Below, piece after piece: positions 1 through 10,763 of a stretch of DNA of 23,973 nt. Each line of letters begins with the position of its first letter. Position 1 is the first letter of the stretch. The stretch comes from CAZHPA01 sp964533945 (GTDB lineage: Bacteria; Bacillota; Clostridia; Lachnospirales; WRBF01), in NCBI GenBank assembly GCA_964533945.1, contig CAZHPA010000030.1:1-23973 (forward strand), written 5' to 3'. Position numbers and translations under genes: made by a program. The notes below the pieces were generated by a model. It saw nothing but the letters and a program-made list of their open reading frames with translations. It made no database searches and was not told the DNA's origin.

Positions 1-968
1 CACCTTTTACACATCGCATAAAGACAGGTGCAAACAGCTTTATGTCATGGACTAATGTTGATGAAGTAACATTTTGGACGATTGCGAATGTATTGAGGAT
101 ACTTCATGATGAGAGATACACAGGCAAACTGATAACAGGTACTAAGAAACGGGTAAGTGTTGGCAGTAAAAAAACTGTGCCTGTGCCAAGGAACGAGTGG
201 ATAGTTGTTCCGAATGCACATGAAGCTATTGTTTCCGAGGAATCATATAATCAAGTGCAAAGCTTGTTAAATCCATACAATCAAAGAACATTCAATAACA
301 GGAAAAACCATCTTTTCGCAAACAAGCTGTTTTGTGGTTGTTACAAACATACTTTGAAGCGCAATCCACCAAGAAGGCGGCAAAATGAAAAGCAAGTAAC
401 TGTACACTCGCAGCCGACCCTAACATATTTTGTTTGCAACTCTCACAGAGTAAACGGTAAGGAGCAATGCTTTACAGACCGTATTTATGAGGATACATTG
501 AAAAGCGTGGTTATGGAGGCTATCAAGCAAGAGGTAGCAATCGCTTTTGATAATAAAAAACAGCTTGACAAACATCGTAGTATATTGTTTAAGTAACAGA
601 AACAACTGTCAAAGCAAATTAAAAGATTATCTGTTGATGTTGTACGTTTGAAAAATGACAGAGCTGCTTTACTTGAGGAATATGCAGACGGCAAAACAAC
701 GAAAGAGCAGTTTATACAAATGAAAGTCGATTTCACTTCTGAGATTGAATTTGCTGAAGCTAAAGTTTCAAGCTTAACAGGAAAAACGCAGATATATAAT
801 CAGAGCTTTCGGCAGAACGAGCGTTTTGGCCTGTTAAAAAAATTGGCTAATATAACCTATATAACGGAAGAAGCAATTGCACTTGTTGAAAAAATATATG
901 TTTATGATGATGAACATATAGAAATTGTGTTTAAGTTTTCTGATAAAGAAAAACCACAAGCTTTCTAA
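1..968 (+). pseudogene. Large serine recombinase, 3' part, interrupted by a stop codon
   Basis: This is the C-terminal part of a large serine site-specific recombinase; the catalytic N-terminus lies left of the window. The reading frame is already open at position 3. The recombinase-domain pattern is visible as VLRILHDERYTGKLITG, followed by NEWIVVPNAHEAIVSEE, a Cys-containing ribbon (LFCGCYKHTLKR ... CNSHRVNGKEQC) and a coiled-coil tail. A TAA at 594-596 interrupts the frame. The same frame resumes directly as QKQLSKQIKRL and runs to TAA at 966-968, so this is one gene with a nonsense codon, not two genes. The ribbon looks degenerate: CGCYK stands where homologues usually have C-G-x-C-G. It is probably the relic of an integrative element whose body lies to the left. 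The family assignment is firm; which element it belonged to is unknown. Confidence 0.85.
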
Positions 969-1049
969 ATTGCTTTGATTCTGATAAAATCCGTGCAAGG
1001 TTTGCAAGGCACAATCAATCTCAAAATGCTATTCTTTAATTATGGGGAG

Positions 1050-1984
1050 GTGAAATACATGGATTGGCGTAATAAAATTAACCTAAATGAAAAAGATAGC
1101 CATTTTCATTCTAATTTTGATTGGATAAGGAAAATGAACAATGCAATAGCATATATAGAAAGTAACCTTGATGGCGAAATTGATTACAATAAGGCTGCTA
1201 AAATTGCTTGTTGCTCTGCATATCACTTTCAAAGGTTTTTTCATTTATTGCCGAAATTCCGTTGTCCGAATATATCCGTCGCAGACGTTTGACAATGGCG
1301 GCTTTTGAACTGCAACAAACAAATGCTAAAGTAATTGATGTTGCACTAAAATATGGGTATGAGTCGCCGGAGGCTTTTTCCCGTGCATTCAAAAATCTTC
1401 ATGGTATTACACCCATAGCGGCAAAAGATAATGGGACTGTGCTTAAAGCCTATCCATGTATGACCTTTCACATTTCAATTAAAGGAGATGTAGAAATGGA
1501 TTACAGAATTGAGCAAAAGGAAGCCTTTGAAATGTTCGGTGTTACTGCTGATATTAGCACCGTGGACAATCAAAACTTTGTATCTATTCCTAAGTTTTGG
1601 GAAACGTGTAGGTTTGACGGAACGATGGCAAAAATTCGTGAAGCGTGTAGCCTTGATGAAAATACGCCTTTACATGCAGCAATGTATAACTGTACTGATA
1701 CTTCTCACACCTACATGATTGGGTATTTTACACCTGCACATGGCGTACCGCAAGGTTTTAAATCTCTTGATATTCCGGCTTCAATGTGGGCGATTTTCTC
1801 AACAGAAGAATTGAGTATGGCAGAATCTGCACAGCAAGCCGCAGTTATGTGGAAACGAATTTTTACTGAATGGTTTGCAACGTCAGGTTATGAGTTGGCA
1901 ACTGTGCCGGAATTGGAATTGCACTATAAGAAATCAGTAGATAAATATGTAACCGAACTATGGATACCAATTACGAAAAAGTAA
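1050..1984 (+). pseudogene. AraC-family regulator with GyrI-like effector domain, frameshifted
   Basis: The ATG at 1050 follows GGGGAGGTG (1036-1044). The first frame gives an AraC N-terminal helix-turn-helix half (AIAYIESNLDGEIDYNKAA ... AYHFQRFF), then goes wrong at a six-T run (1236-1241). The frame shifted by -1 continues perfectly as SFIAEIPLSEYIRRRRLT, then the second HTH half (VIDVALKYGYESPEAFSRAF) and a GyrI-like ligand-binding domain (about residues 150-311, from MDYRIEQKEAFEMFGVTA) to TAA at 1984. Restoring one T gives a 311-aa protein, normal for the AraC plus GyrI-like architecture, whose members sense small cationic or hydrophobic ligands. It sits next to recombinase remains and was probably element cargo. 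A sequencing miscount or transcriptional slippage at the T run is possible. Confidence 0.85.
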
Positions 1985-2052
1985 TTGTTAGCTTTTGTTT
2001 ATTACTATAACAATATATCTCTACTTTTTTGTTATCTATTGTACTAATATAG

Positions 2053-2078
2053 TATGCAATTATATGTCTAATTGCATA
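2053..2078. repeat. Perfect 10-bp inverted repeat (hairpin)
   Basis: TATGCAATTA (2053-2062) and TAATTGCATA (2069-2078) are exact reverse complements separated by six bases. The repeat lies between the AraC pseudogene and the glycosidase gene and is AT-rich without a clear U-tract. It could be a weak terminator or a regulator-binding site upstream of the glycosidase promoter. Confidence 0.5.
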
Positions 2079-2114
2079 ATTTAATTGCTGTAAGGCATTA
2101 TTAATATGTTGGTA

Positions 2115-2143
2115 TTGACAAAAATACGGATTTTATATAACAT
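2115..2143 (+). promoter_or_regulatory. Putative sigma-A promoter of the glycosidase gene
   Basis: A perfect -35 hexamer TTGACA (2115-2120) is followed by an AT-rich stretch. The -10 could be TATAAC at 15-bp spacing or TAACAT at 17 bp. It lies 55-60 bases upstream of the ATG at 2175, which has a strong AAGGAGG Shine-Dalgarno at 2159-2165. The exact -10 is uncertain. Confidence 0.45.
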
Positions 2144-2174
2144 AATAATATATAAAATTAAGGAGGGAATTTAT

Positions 2175-5100
2175 ATGAATTTCATTAGCAAATTGCTGCC
2201 ATTTATTTTATCTTTTATGCTTATGTTATCTGGAACAGTAGTTGTTACTTATGCGTTTGACGACAGAGAAATTGTTGATGTAACAACTTTTGGCGCAGAC
2301 CCAAGCGGCTATAATGATTCAACAGTAGCTGTGCAACAAGCATTAGATTACATTAAAGAAAATCAGGAGCAAACATCAACATACAAATCAACATTGTATT
2401 TCCCAAAAGGCGAATACCATTTTCGCTGGGATTATGCGCGTGAAGAAAAAGGTGTATACATAAGCAATACTAACGGAATAGGTGTTTCCAGCGCAGGCAT
2501 TAGCAGAACTAACAATCCTTCTGATGCCGGTTTTAATACACCAATGGAAAACAAGCGATTTGGCTTGCTTGTTAAAGACATAAACAACCTTATAATTGAC
2601 GGCAGCGACTCTTTATTTATTAATCATGGTCCTATTGGAATGATTGCTATGATTAATTCTACAGATGTTACGGTTAAAAACTTTAGCTTCGACCACCAAA
2701 GCCCAAACATTATTGAAGCTACTGTTGTAGAAATATCTGGCAACACTGCAACATTTCTGTTCCCGATGCTTTTAGAGCAACAATTTCAAATAATGGTAAT
2801 TCCCTTTTATTTGAAAGCAGCGACCGTTCACCCCAAAACAATCAGCCTTATATTAAAAGGGGCAATTCATTTCAATATATGCAAGAATACAACACGTTAA
2901 CAGGGGAATCTTTGCGTATTGTAGGAAGCCAACCTTTTGTAGGCAATAAATACGAAGATTTAGGTAATGGGCTATTAAAAATTACATACAACTCTTTGCC
3001 TTCATTTTTAGAAGTGGGTTCTTGCTATATGGGCAAAAATTGGTACCCTCGTGAAACAGCTGGTATTTTTGGGTATTTAAGTAAAAACTTATCGCTTGAA
3101 AATCTTAATATTCACCATTTATATGGCTTTGGCGCAACATTCCAAATAAGTGAAAATGTATCGATTGATAGAGTTAACATTATGCCTCGCGAAGGAACAG
3201 GAAGATATTGCACAAGCTATGCCGACCACATTCAAATGTCGGGTGTTGCCGGAGAAGTAAGTATTACAAACTGCTTTTTTGCAAATCCTCTTGATGACCC
3301 TATAAACGTTCATGGTACATATATGGAAATTAAAGAAATTTCACGCGATACAGTTACCGGAACAACAAAAATGGTTGTTGAATATATGCAAACTGATACA
3401 GCAGGATTTAAACAATTTTTTGTTGGTAACAAAATTGATGTGGCAAGCAGAGCATATATGACGTATGTTGGCAGCAACCCCGAAGATTGTATTGCAACTG
3501 TAGTTGATGTAACACACCCATTCGAAGACGATATGCCGGGCAACAAAACAACAATTACAGTGGACAAAATTTTACCAGATTTAGTTGTACCAAATAGCTA
3601 TGTTGTAGAAAATATTACTTACACGCCAAACGTTACAATTAAAGGCAACAGATTTACAGAAGCACCAACGCGTGGCGTTCTTCTTACAACAAGAGGAGAA
3701 AGCGTAATCGAAGATAACATATTTGAAGCTATGGGTATGTCGGGTATATTTATTTCTTGCGATTCTAAAGCATGGTATGAGTCAGGGCCTGTACATAATG
3801 TAACTATTCGCAACAATATTTTTAACGCTCAAGATGGAAATGCTGCCATAGAAGTGTATCCAGAAGTGTTAACCGGAAACGACCCAAGTGGAAAAAGAGT
3901 TCATAAAAACATAACAATAGAAAATAACACATTCAACATGTCTAAAAACAACAAAGTGCTTAAAATAGATAAAGTTGAAGGATTAACATTTAAAAACAAC
4001 ACAATAAATCGCCACAACCCTCAAGTGCAGTTTAATTTATCGGCAACAAACGTTGAAGATGCAAAAGTTGGAAACAGCTACCCAACAACATTAACAAGTT
4101 CAGCTAGAAGCATTAACGGTACGCTATATGAATTTAACTATTGCAAAGATGTTACTGTTGAAGGTAATACTTATGACAACGGTTTTAATCAAAAATACAT
4201 AAACAACAATTCATCAAATGTTGTTATAAATGATGATGTTACTACATCCGACAACCTAAAGCCTTCCGTATCAGATATTTTCTATGCAAGCGAAAACCCT
4301 GAAATTGTTTCTATTAACTCGCTAGGCGTTATTACCCCTATATCAGAAGGTACAACTAACATATATGCATACACACGTGCAGGTTCACGTATATTTATGT
4401 CGAACAAATTAAAAGTCACTGTATCTGGAAGTAATGTAGACGAAAATGCTCCTACATTTATAAATGTAAGTGCGAATAGTAATGTTCTTGCAGTTAATGA
4501 TGAATTACAATGTAGCGTAACAGTTGATAGTGGAAAAGACAATTCGGTAACTTATTCAATTCGTGACCCTTACACAAAAGGTGTAACAGATAAAGCAACT
4601 GTAAGTTCTGCAGGTTTAGTAACTGCTTTAAAACGTGGTGTTGTAGAAGTTGTTGCAACTTCAACTTTAAATGGCGGTGTTTATGGTACTAAACTTTTAT
4701 CAATAAGCCAAGGTTTAGGGCAATTTGATGCTTCTGTTTGGGAAATATTTTCAGATACACCAGCAAATTATAACTTAGATTCTGATAACAACAGAATTTT
4801 TGCCAATTTTCCACTTAACTCCAGCCCATTTTGGGGCAATGATTCTGGAAAAAATATATTCCTTACAACTCCTGATTCCATAGGGGAAACATTTGAAGCA
4901 ACTGTAAAAATAACAGGCAAAGGAAATGTACAGTACAATCAAAGTAATTTAATATTTTTTATAGACCAAAGCAATTTTGTATCTGTAGGTCAACATCAGC
5001 GTGAAGCTTCTGGTAATGCACGCTTTGGAATGGTGCATGAAGTTAACGGCAGTTGCGCAGAAACTTTCCCGACAGGTCAAATTGTGGACGGCGCATCTCC

Positions 5101-7870
5101 TATATGGTTAAAATTAAGCAAAAATGGCAATGTGTACACGGGTTCTTATTCTAAAGACGGCATTAATTACACTCCTATAGCAAATTATACAAACGCAGTT
5201 GTGGGAAATAATTTTAAAGTTGGTTTTTTTAATGGTTCAGGGCAAAATGCAGGAAACAATAGTTATGTATCTTTTGAAGATTTAACTATAAATGACGTAA
5301 AAATTCCTTTTTATGTATATGCTCAAAAAGAGCTACCAAAAGCTGATAATTTAAGTGTTTTGCAAAATTTGAATAGAGATACTACTATAAGCTATACATA
5401 CACAAGCGATGAAGTAGAGCAAAACAGCGTTTATAGATGGTATGTTTCGGATAGTGAAACAGGCGTATTTAAGCTTATTGACGATTTTACAACAAAAACT
5501 GTTTTATTTGGCAGTGAATATATTGGCAAATATGTTAAAGCTGAAGTTGTGCCTGTTAATGCAAAAGGTTTTTCGGGCGACGTGTATGCAACGCCAGCAA
5601 AACAAATAGTTCAGGACGACGAAGATGTAACAGATGCAAGGCTTGTTTCATTAAACATTGCAGGGTTAGACGGCTTTAAACCAGAAATTAACAACTATTC
5701 AATAATAGCGCCACCAACTTCTTCCAATTTAAAAATTGACGCAAAAGCTGTTCAGTCCGGAGCTACAGTTAAAGTTTTCCAAGATGGTTTAGAAAAAGCT
5801 TCAGGTAAATCGTCTGTTAATGTTAATTTACCAATTCAGGCAGGTTCAACACTTATAACTGTTGAAGTTACTGCAAGTGACGGCGTTAGCAAAATGACAT
5901 ATTCAATAAATACAATGCGTAAAGCTAATTCAGATGCATATTTAAGTTCATTGTCTACAGAAAATATTTCAACACCTATAACTTTTTCTAAAGAAGTGCT
6001 AACTTATGTATCAACCGTTAAAACAGACGAACGTTTATTTAATCTTAATCTTGCAGCAAATGACGCAGAAGCAAAAGTGAAAGTTGCATATAACTATAAA
6101 ACATTGCAAGACTTTGATGATAATAAAAATGATTTTAACATGGAACTTCCTATTTTGGGAGGAAGCAACGTTGTTCAAATATTTGTTCAGGCGGCAGATG
6201 GGGTTACAACTAGGTTGTATAGAGTTTCTATAGCCAGAACAGCTTCTTCTATATCAACAGCTAGCGATATAAAACTTGATGGGCAAACTATTGCTAAATT
6301 TGACCCAAATACATATTCATATATGATTAAGCTTGACAGTTACGCTGGGGGCAATATATTTGCAACTTCAACCAGCCCTAATGCAACAATTACATATTTT
6401 TATAACGGCACAGTAACTACAGGCGCATTGCCTGCATTAACAAATACGCGTAACGTAATAACGGTTGGCATAACTCCTGAAAATAAAGGCTCAACTACAT
6501 ACTATGTAATAACAATATTGCTTCCTGATAGCAGCAATGCAGATCTTGAATTTTTAAATATAAACGGTCTTACACCATTATTTAATGCAAACATTCTCAA
6601 TTATACTGTTAACATTGACGAAGCAGATGCCTTTTCTGTTAGTGCGGCAACAGCTGACAATGACGCTACAATTACTTTAACATTTAATAACAAAGCGTTT
6701 GGAACAACCGCCAATACAGTTAGCCAAAATATAGATGTACTTAAAGAAAATAATATATTAAAGCTAGATGTTGTAAGTAAAAACGGCACGAAAAAAACAT
6801 ATACCATTACAGTGAAAGCGAAAATAGAAGTTGTTTATTTATCCGACATTAGTTGGTATAGTGCAGTAGTAGGATACGACCAGCCAATAAGAGATGCTGG
6901 ACCTGATGGAAATAAAATTTCTATTAAAGGTGTAACATACGATAAAGGGTTATATGCACATGCCACTTCTAACATTACATATAACATTCAAGAAGGCGTA
7001 TATGAACGTTTTATTGCATATGCCGGAATAAACGGAACAGGCAATGACATTAATTCTTCGGTATTATTTAAAGTTTTTGCAAATGACAACTCAACCCCTG
7101 TTTGGCAAAGTTCCAAAATTTTACGCTTCAGTGATGAAGCAGAACTTATTGATATTCCGCTTCAAAATATAACAACTTTGCGCCTTAGCGCTGAACAAGG
7201 CGAAAATAATTGGAGCGACCACTCTGTATGGGCTGATGCAAAATTTATAAAACGCCATTACACTGTAACATATAATTTAAACGGTGGAACAAACCACGAT
7301 TACAACGTTGAAAAGTATCTTGATGGAAGCAAGACAATTTTGCTTGAAGCGCCAACTAAAGAAGGAAGCAGCTTTGAAGGCTGGTATGATAATGCAAATT
7401 TTGAAGGCGAACCAGTAACACAAATTGAACAAGGCAGCACAGGCAATAAAACTTTTTGGGCTAAATGGGGCGGTGCACATACATACACTGTTACTTTTGA
7501 TTCAAATGGTGGCAGTCATGTTGACAATGTAAATGTTGAAAACAATGCTGCAATACCTGAACCTTCTGCTCCGACTAAAAAATATTATTCTTTTGTTGGC
7601 TGGTATTCAGATTTGGCATTAACAACAAAGTGGGACTTTAATACAAATAAAGTTAGTAACAACATAACATTATATGCAAAATGGGAAATATTAAAAGGCG
7701 ATGCTAACGGTGATGGTATTGTTGATAAAAGCGATGCTAAATTATTGCTTGATTATGTAATTGGAGTAGTTGAAGAGTTGCCCGAAGATGCAATAAAAGC
7801 TGCAACCGGAAATAACGGAAGTAATGTAACACTAAAACACGTTTTGGCAACGCTTAAAAAGGCTGATTAA
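2175..7870 (+). pseudogene. Secreted multidomain GH110 alpha-1,3-galactosidase with dockerin, one frameshift
   Basis: The start at 2175 has AAGGAGG nine bases upstream and encodes a signal peptide (MNFISKLLPFILSFMLM, cleavage near residue 28). The first frame fails near the CCC at 2762-2764; the -1 frame continues with PDAFRATISNNGNS to TAA at 7870. One added base restores about 1,898 aa. Approximate reconstructed layout: GH110 right-handed beta-helix 30-690; two BIG2-like Ig domains 695-845; concanavalin-like/DUF1349-like 850-1040; Ig-like 1043-1146; four cadherin-like beta-sandwich repeats 1150-1550; NPCBM 1553-1693; two InlB/Flg_new repeats 1694-1840; dockerin 1841-1898. GH110 signatures are SYADHIQM and DDPINVHG. 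The Asp residues near 351, 374 and 375 match the spacing of the acid residues described for GH110. Family members remove terminal alpha-1,3-galactose from blood-group B-type glycans. As written, the signal peptide is separated from the catalytic core, so the protein may not be made or exported. Confidence 0.85.
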
Positions 7871-7919
7871 AAGCTGATTCTTAGAAGATGTAGGTAAAAG
7901 TATTTATTCTTGTTACTAT

Positions 7920-7957
7920 GGCATACTCACCCGCCTTTTCGGGCGGGCAAGTATGCC
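7920..7957. terminator. GC-rich hairpin between convergent genes
   Basis: The outer arms GGCATACT (7920-7927) and AGTATGCC (7950-7957) and the inner arms CCCGCC (7930-7935) and GGCGGG (7942-7947) form a long stem with a symmetrical CA/CA bulge. It lies between the glycosidase stop and the hcp stop, two bases from the latter. No U-run follows on either strand, so it could be a bidirectional terminator, an mRNA-stabilising stem or a dispersed palindromic repeat. Confidence 0.6.
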
Positions 7958-7959
7958 GC

Positions 7960-9513
7960 TTATCCAAGTATCTTTTTGAGATCGTGTTCCGGTGAGGATA
8001 TAGGTGTTAAGTTCCACTTTTCAACCAGTACATTAAGAATATTTGGCGATATAAATGCCGGAAGCGAAGGTCCAATATACATATTTTTAATACCAAGAGC
8101 AAGTAATGAAAGCAAGATGCAAACCGCCTTTTGTTCATACCAAGACAGTACCAATGTTAGTGGCAGTTCATTTACCGTGCAGTTAAAGGCTTCTGAAAGA
8201 GCAACTGCCACACGAATCGCAGAAAACGCATCGTTGCACTGCCCCATATCCATAATGCGTGGCAAGCCGCCAATTTCACCAATATCAAGGTCATTGAAGC
8301 GGTATTTGCCGCAAGCAAGAGTTAAAATAACGGTGTCCTTTGGTGTCTGTTTTACAAATTCAGTATAGTAATTTCTGCCAGGAGCTGCACCGTCACAGCC
8401 GCCCACAAGGAAGAAGTGCTTAATTGCACCAGATTTTACAGATTCGATTACCTTATCAGCAACACCAAGCACTGTACCATGCCCAAAACCTGTGGTAACA
8501 CTATCGCCGCCATTAATGCCTGTCATCTTGCAATCAGCCATATAACCACCAAGTTCTAATGCCTTTTTAATTACAGGGGTAAAGTCTTTGTCGTCACCGA
8601 TATGTGTAAGTTCGGGGTAAGAAACAACCGATGTAGTAAAAACTCTGTCTGCATAGCTTGATTTTGGTGGCATTAAGCAGTTTGTAGTAAACAGTACAGG
8701 CGCAGGAATATTTTCAAACTCTTTTTGCTGATTCTGCCATGCTGTGCCAAAATTGCCTTTCAAATGAGAATATTTTTTTAGCTCTGGATAACCGTGTGCA
8801 GGAAGCATTTCAACGTGAGTATAAATGTTGATACCTTTGCCTTCGGTTTGTTCTAAAAGCAACTTAATGTCATGTAGGTCGTGGCCTGATACTACAATAA
8901 ACGAGCCTTTTTCAATATTACAGCTAACAGTGGTTGGAATAGGAGTACCATATGCACCCGTGTTGGCAGTATCAAGAAGCTCCATGCACTTTAAGTTAAT
9001 ATTTCCTGTTTCCATTGCAAGAACAAGTAACTCATCAGAAGATAACTTCTCATCTAAAGCCGACAAAGCCTTATAGAAGAAGCTATTGACTGTTTCATTG
9101 GTTTTACCAAGTACATAGGCATGATGAGCATAAGCTGCCATACCACGCAATCCAAACAGGATAAGTGATTTGAGGGAACGAATATCCTCGTCATCACCCC
9201 AAATAGACCCCATATCCATTTCATCAACAGGAGAGAGCTTTGTTCTTGCCTTATCTATCTTATCACACAAGGCGTTAATAGTTTTATTGTTGAAATTTAC
9301 ATTAGTTACAGTAGTGAACAGACCATCAATAATAAGCTTATCAGTTTCCTCTGTAGCCCTACCTTTGGCACCTTTGGCAAGAGCAATTAGTTTGCTTGTT
9401 AATGTGTCTTGCCAGTTGGCTGTGTCGTGCTTTTTACCGCATACACCGTTTATAGTACAGCCCTTTCCTCCTAAAGCTTGTTCGCATTGAAAACAAAACA
9501 TATTATTTGGCAT
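7960..9513 (-). CDS. hcp: Hydroxylamine reductase / hybrid-cluster protein
   Basis: This 517-aa protein is a class I hybrid-cluster (prismane) protein. It is a cytoplasmic Fe-S enzyme of anaerobes that reduces hydroxylamine in vitro and is linked to NO and nitrosative-stress handling. The N-terminal Cys set is CFQCEQ (C7, C10) with C19 and C25. Hybrid-cluster ligand motifs follow: SGHDLHD, THVEMLPAH, FTTNCLMPP, VGGCDGA, TLACGKYRFN and the late SWYEQKAV. Length and motif order are typical. The ATG at 9513 is preceded by GGAG eight bases away, and the stop codon of the upstream gene touches that Shine-Dalgarno, so translation is probably coupled. It is the last gene of a three-gene operon with the ferredoxin-like and flavin-binding proteins, and no lesion was seen. 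Confidence 0.95.
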   Translation of the reverse strand: MPNNMFCFQCEQALGGKGCTINGVCGKKHDTANWQDTLTSKLIALAKGAKGRATEETDKLIIDGLFTTVTNVNFNNKTINALCDKIDKARTKLSPVDEMDMGSIWGDDEDIRSLKSLILFGLRGMAAYAHHAYVLGKTNETVNSFFYKALSALDEKLSSDELLVLAMETGNINLKCMELLDTANTGAYGTPIPTTVSCNIEKGSFIVVSGHDLHDIKLLLEQTEGKGINIYTHVEMLPAHGYPELKKYSHLKGNFGTAWQNQQKEFENIPAPVLFTTNCLMPPKSSYADRVFTTSVVSYPELTHIGDDKDFTPVIKKALELGGYMADCKMTGINGGDSVTTGFGHGTVLGVADKVIESVKSGAIKHFFLVGGCDGAAPGRNYYTEFVKQTPKDTVILTLACGKYRFNDLDIGEIGGLPRIMDMGQCNDAFSAIRVAVALSEAFNCTVNELPLTLVLSWYEQKAVCILLSLLALGIKNMYIGPSLPAFISPNILNVLVEKWNLTPISSPEHDLKKILG

Positions 9514-9526
9514 ACATTTATTCTCC

Positions 9527-9991
9527 TTAATTTTTATAAACTTTAGCTTTGCCTGTTATTTGCTCTATGTGAATTTTACAAACAACTGTCCTGTCAAGTG
9601 AACGTGCTATGGCATTGTCAAATTCGTCCATATTAGCTTTGGCATATTTTTGACAAATTGCCCTTAGAGCCTTTATTTTTTCGGAATTATCATTTACAAG
9701 TGAACATTTCCCTAAAGCAACTGCACTTTCAAATTCGGTTGTAAACTTTTCTGGTATAAGCTTTGTGTGCCGAACACAACTTAAACAAACATTATTATTC
9801 TTTGCAATATTATCTAACTTTAATCCTTCTAATGCACAATGGAAATAGATTAAGCCGTCAGTTAACACAGGAGATATGGGAATACAATAGGGCGTTCCAT
9901 TAGCATTAATAGTGGCAAGAGTGGCGTATTCGCAATCCCTTACAACCTCCAATGCAAATTCAATATTTTTTTCCTTGTCTTTTCTTCTCAT
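9527..9991 (-). CDS. Pyridoxamine 5'-phosphate oxidase-like flavin-binding protein
   Basis: This 154-aa split-barrel protein resembles the PNPOx/NimA-like family of FMN-binding (sometimes haem-binding) proteins. The typical opening is visible: CEYATLATINANGTPYCIPIS, then GLIYFHCALEGLKLDNI and VCLSCVRHTKLIPEKF. The family fold runs through about residue 140. Its Shine-Dalgarno (AGGTGAT) overlaps the stop codon of the ferredoxin gene upstream (8-base gap), and hcp starts 13 bases downstream, so it sits tightly inside the redox operon. In that context it probably serves as a flavin redox or nitro/NO-related partner, but its substrate cannot be read from the sequence. It looks intact. Confidence 0.85.
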   Translation of the reverse strand: MRRKDKEKNIEFALEVVRDCEYATLATINANGTPYCIPISPVLTDGLIYFHCALEGLKLDNIAKNNNVCLSCVRHTKLIPEKFTTEFESAVALGKCSLVNDNSEKIKALRAICQKYAKANMDEFDNAIARSLDRTVVCKIHIEQITGKAKVYKN

Positions 9992-9999
9992 ACTATCAC

Positions 10000-10704
10000 C
10001 TACCTGTATAAAATTCTGCCATCAGTAGATATTGTAACCACTTGCCACGGAATCATCTTTCCGCAATTTTGCAAGGCAGCTTTTACTGCATTTTCAATAC
10101 CACCGCAACAAGGCACTTCCATTCGAGCAACTGTTACCGATTTGATGTTGTTATTTTTCATTATCGCAGTCAGTTTTTCGGAGTAATCGCCCTCATCAAG
10201 TTTTGGGCAGCCGATGATGGTAATTTTATTTTTCATATATTCAGCGTGGAAATTGCCATAGGCAAAGGCTGTGCAATCTGCCGCAACAAGCAAATTTGCG
10301 TTGTCAAAATAATGTGCATTAGACGGCACAAGCTTAATTTGTACCGGCCATTGGTTAAGGCAGGTTTCTGTTTCTGCCATCTTTTCAGGTATAGCTTCAC
10401 AGTTTTCACGCTTGATAGATTTACTATTAGTACTGGGACAACCGCAAGCCAATGTTTGGGTTTGCTTGCTATTTATGTTGGCTCTAGCAGCGGTTTCAAC
10501 AAACTTCAATGCTTCTCTTTCTTCAAAGGTAATCGCTTTAGCTGGGCAAATAGGCAGACAGTTACCAAGACCGTCACAGTAATCATCACGAAGTAGCTTT
10601 GCCTTGCCGCCAACCATACCAATTGCACCCTCGTGACATGCATTAACACAAAGACCGCAACCTATGCATTTATCTTCATCAATTTTAATAATTTTTCTAA
10701 TCAT
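10000..10704 (-). CDS. 4Fe-4S ferredoxin-type protein, partner of Hcp
   Basis: This 234-aa cytoplasmic protein has an N-terminal bacterial ferredoxin domain with two [4Fe-4S] motifs: CIGCGLCVNAC (C13, C16, C19, C23) and CDGLGNCLPICP (C43, C49, C53). The second has the CDGLGxC spacing common in ferredoxins encoded beside hcp. The C-terminal half (about 90-234) contains more conserved-looking Cys (VAADCTAFAYG, IIGCPKLDEGDYSEKL, VPCCGGIENAV) and may be a further redox or scaffold domain. The first gene of the operon, it starts at 10704 after GCGGAGGTT. It probably passes electrons to Hcp; that role is inferred from the operon and its usual gene company. The gene is intact. Confidence 0.88.
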   Translation of the reverse strand: MIRKIIKIDEDKCIGCGLCVNACHEGAIGMVGGKAKLLRDDYCDGLGNCLPICPAKAITFEEREALKFVETAARANINSKQTQTLACGCPSTNSKSIKRENCEAIPEKMAETETCLNQWPVQIKLVPSNAHYFDNANLLVAADCTAFAYGNFHAEYMKNKITIIGCPKLDEGDYSEKLTAIMKNNNIKSVTVARMEVPCCGGIENAVKAALQNCGKMIPWQVVTISTDGRILYR

Positions 10705-10763
10705 TTTTATAACCTCCGCTTGTTTTTATAATCCTATTATAGTATTATAAAAGTTATAAGTCT

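Noticed and set aside
2755..2770. Programmed frameshift in the GH110 gene
   Set aside because: No slippery heptamer, internal Shine-Dalgarno or stem is evident; a plain one-base loss is simpler.
7910..8368. 152-aa plus-strand open frame
   Set aside because: It is antisense to the well-supported hcp gene and has no ribosome binding site or family pattern.
10042..10596. 184-aa plus-strand open frame
   Set aside because: It is antisense to the ferredoxin-type gene, whose Cys motifs are clear; a shadow frame.
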